DNA of 6,103 nucleotides from an uncultured Parabacteroides sp. GTDB taxonomy: Bacteria; Bacteroidota; Bacteroidia; Bacteroidales; Tannerellaceae. Shown one piece after another: positions 5,907 to 6,103 of this stretch (position 1 is the first letter of the stretch; every line of letters begins with the position of its first letter). The stretch is from NCBI GenBank assembly GCA_947074335.1, contig CAMTPG010000171.1:1-6103 (forward strand), read 5' to 3'. The notes under the pieces were generated by a model, which saw only the letters and a list, made by a program, of their open reading frames with translations, was not told the origin of the DNA and did no database searches. Made by a program: the position numbers and the translations under genes.

Positions 5907-5934
5907 GGAAAAACCTTTCGAAAGGGAAAAACCT
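5907..5934 (+). repeat. 10-nt direct repeat flanking a 12-nt palindrome in the leader of the 3'-partial gene
   Basis: GGAAAAACCT occurs at 5907-5916 and again at 5925-5934, 18 nt apart start to start. The palindrome CCTTTCGAAAGG (5914-5925) overlaps the end of the first copy and the first base of the second. All of it lies in the presumed 5' untranslated region, 20 nt before the ATG. It could be a protein-binding site or a small RNA stem. Confidence 0.5.
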
Positions 5935-5954
5935 CTTAAAAAACGCTTAACGTT

Positions 5955-6103
5955 ATGAGAAACATCATTAAAGAAATTGAAACAACCAAAAAAGCCATCA
6001 TTAACGAATTGATAGGCAGTGGATTCGGCTGCGAAAACACAATCAACAACACGCGTCTTGAGAAAAATAACATCACTGTTGTTATTCCAAATCACACAGA
6101 CAT
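5955..6103 (+). CDS. Unrecognised protein, N-terminal 49 residues only (runs off the window)
   Basis: The frame from the ATG at 5955 stays open to the end of the window, giving 49 complete codons. The protein begins MRNIIKEIETTKKAI, a likely amphipathic helix over about residues 1-20, then a GSGFGCEN turn (22-29) and a probable strand ITVVIPN (40-46). There is no signal peptide or membrane segment in the visible part. I do not recognise the family. Support for the gene comes from the preceding terminator, the candidate promoter at correct spacing, the A/T-rich leader, and the sensible helix-strand pattern. The opposite-strand frame over the same bases crosses the promoter and terminator and is less likely. 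Confidence 0.6.
   Translation, partial: MRNIIKEIETTKKAIINELIGSGFGCENTINNTRLEKNNITVVIPNHTD

Noticed and set aside
5829..6095. 88-codon minus-strand open frame at the right end
   Set aside because: It overlaps a terminator, promoter-like sequence and the better-supported plus-strand gene start at 5955.

Overview
The window looks like chromosomal housekeeping DNA from a Bacteroidota bacterium, most likely order Bacteroidales. The malate dehydrogenase and YgiQ-type radical SAM proteins read like Bacteroides/Porphyromonas-type homologues. Start codons are preceded by A/T-rich leaders rather than Shine-Dalgarno sequences. Several intergenic regions carry matches to the Bacteroidota -7 promoter element TAnnTTTG. 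Genus cannot be fixed from what is visible. Nothing here is a mobile element, CRISPR array, tRNA or rRNA.

Layout. (1) Positions 1-1181, plus strand: the 3' part of rlmB (23S rRNA 2'-O-methyltransferase, first few codons outside the window), then ridA (enamine/imine deaminase) 23 bp later. They look like a short operon closed by a perfect 15-bp hairpin terminator. (2) About 1190-2141: an AT-rich stretch holding one minus-strand gene for a small lipoprotein of unknown function with lipocalin-like features, followed by 393 bp of gene-free, repeat-bearing AT-rich DNA. (3) 2142-3968, minus strand: a complete YgiQ-family radical SAM protein with its own terminator; an exact -7 element lies only 4 nt before its start codon, so its mRNA may be leaderless. 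(4) 4199-5200, plus strand: a complete NAD-dependent malate dehydrogenase, transcribed divergently from ygiQ across 230 bp and closed by a terminator. (5) 5201-5510: gene-free, with the mdh terminator, a GC-richer section and a perfect 17-nt palindrome. (6) 5511-5801: a 96-residue protein I do not recognise, ending in a strong terminator. (7) 5802-6103: a candidate promoter, an unusual leader with a 10-nt direct repeat and a 12-nt palindrome, and the start of another unrecognised gene that runs off the end.

The genes do not form one pathway. RlmB serves ribosome maturation, RidA metabolite damage control and Mdh central carbon metabolism; YgiQ's role is unknown. Nearly every unit has its own terminator, so the region reads as independent small transcription units. 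No clear new system is present. The items most worth a second look are the possible leaderless ygiQ mRNA, the AT-rich lipoprotein island, and the two unrecognised genes at the right end with their structured leaders.
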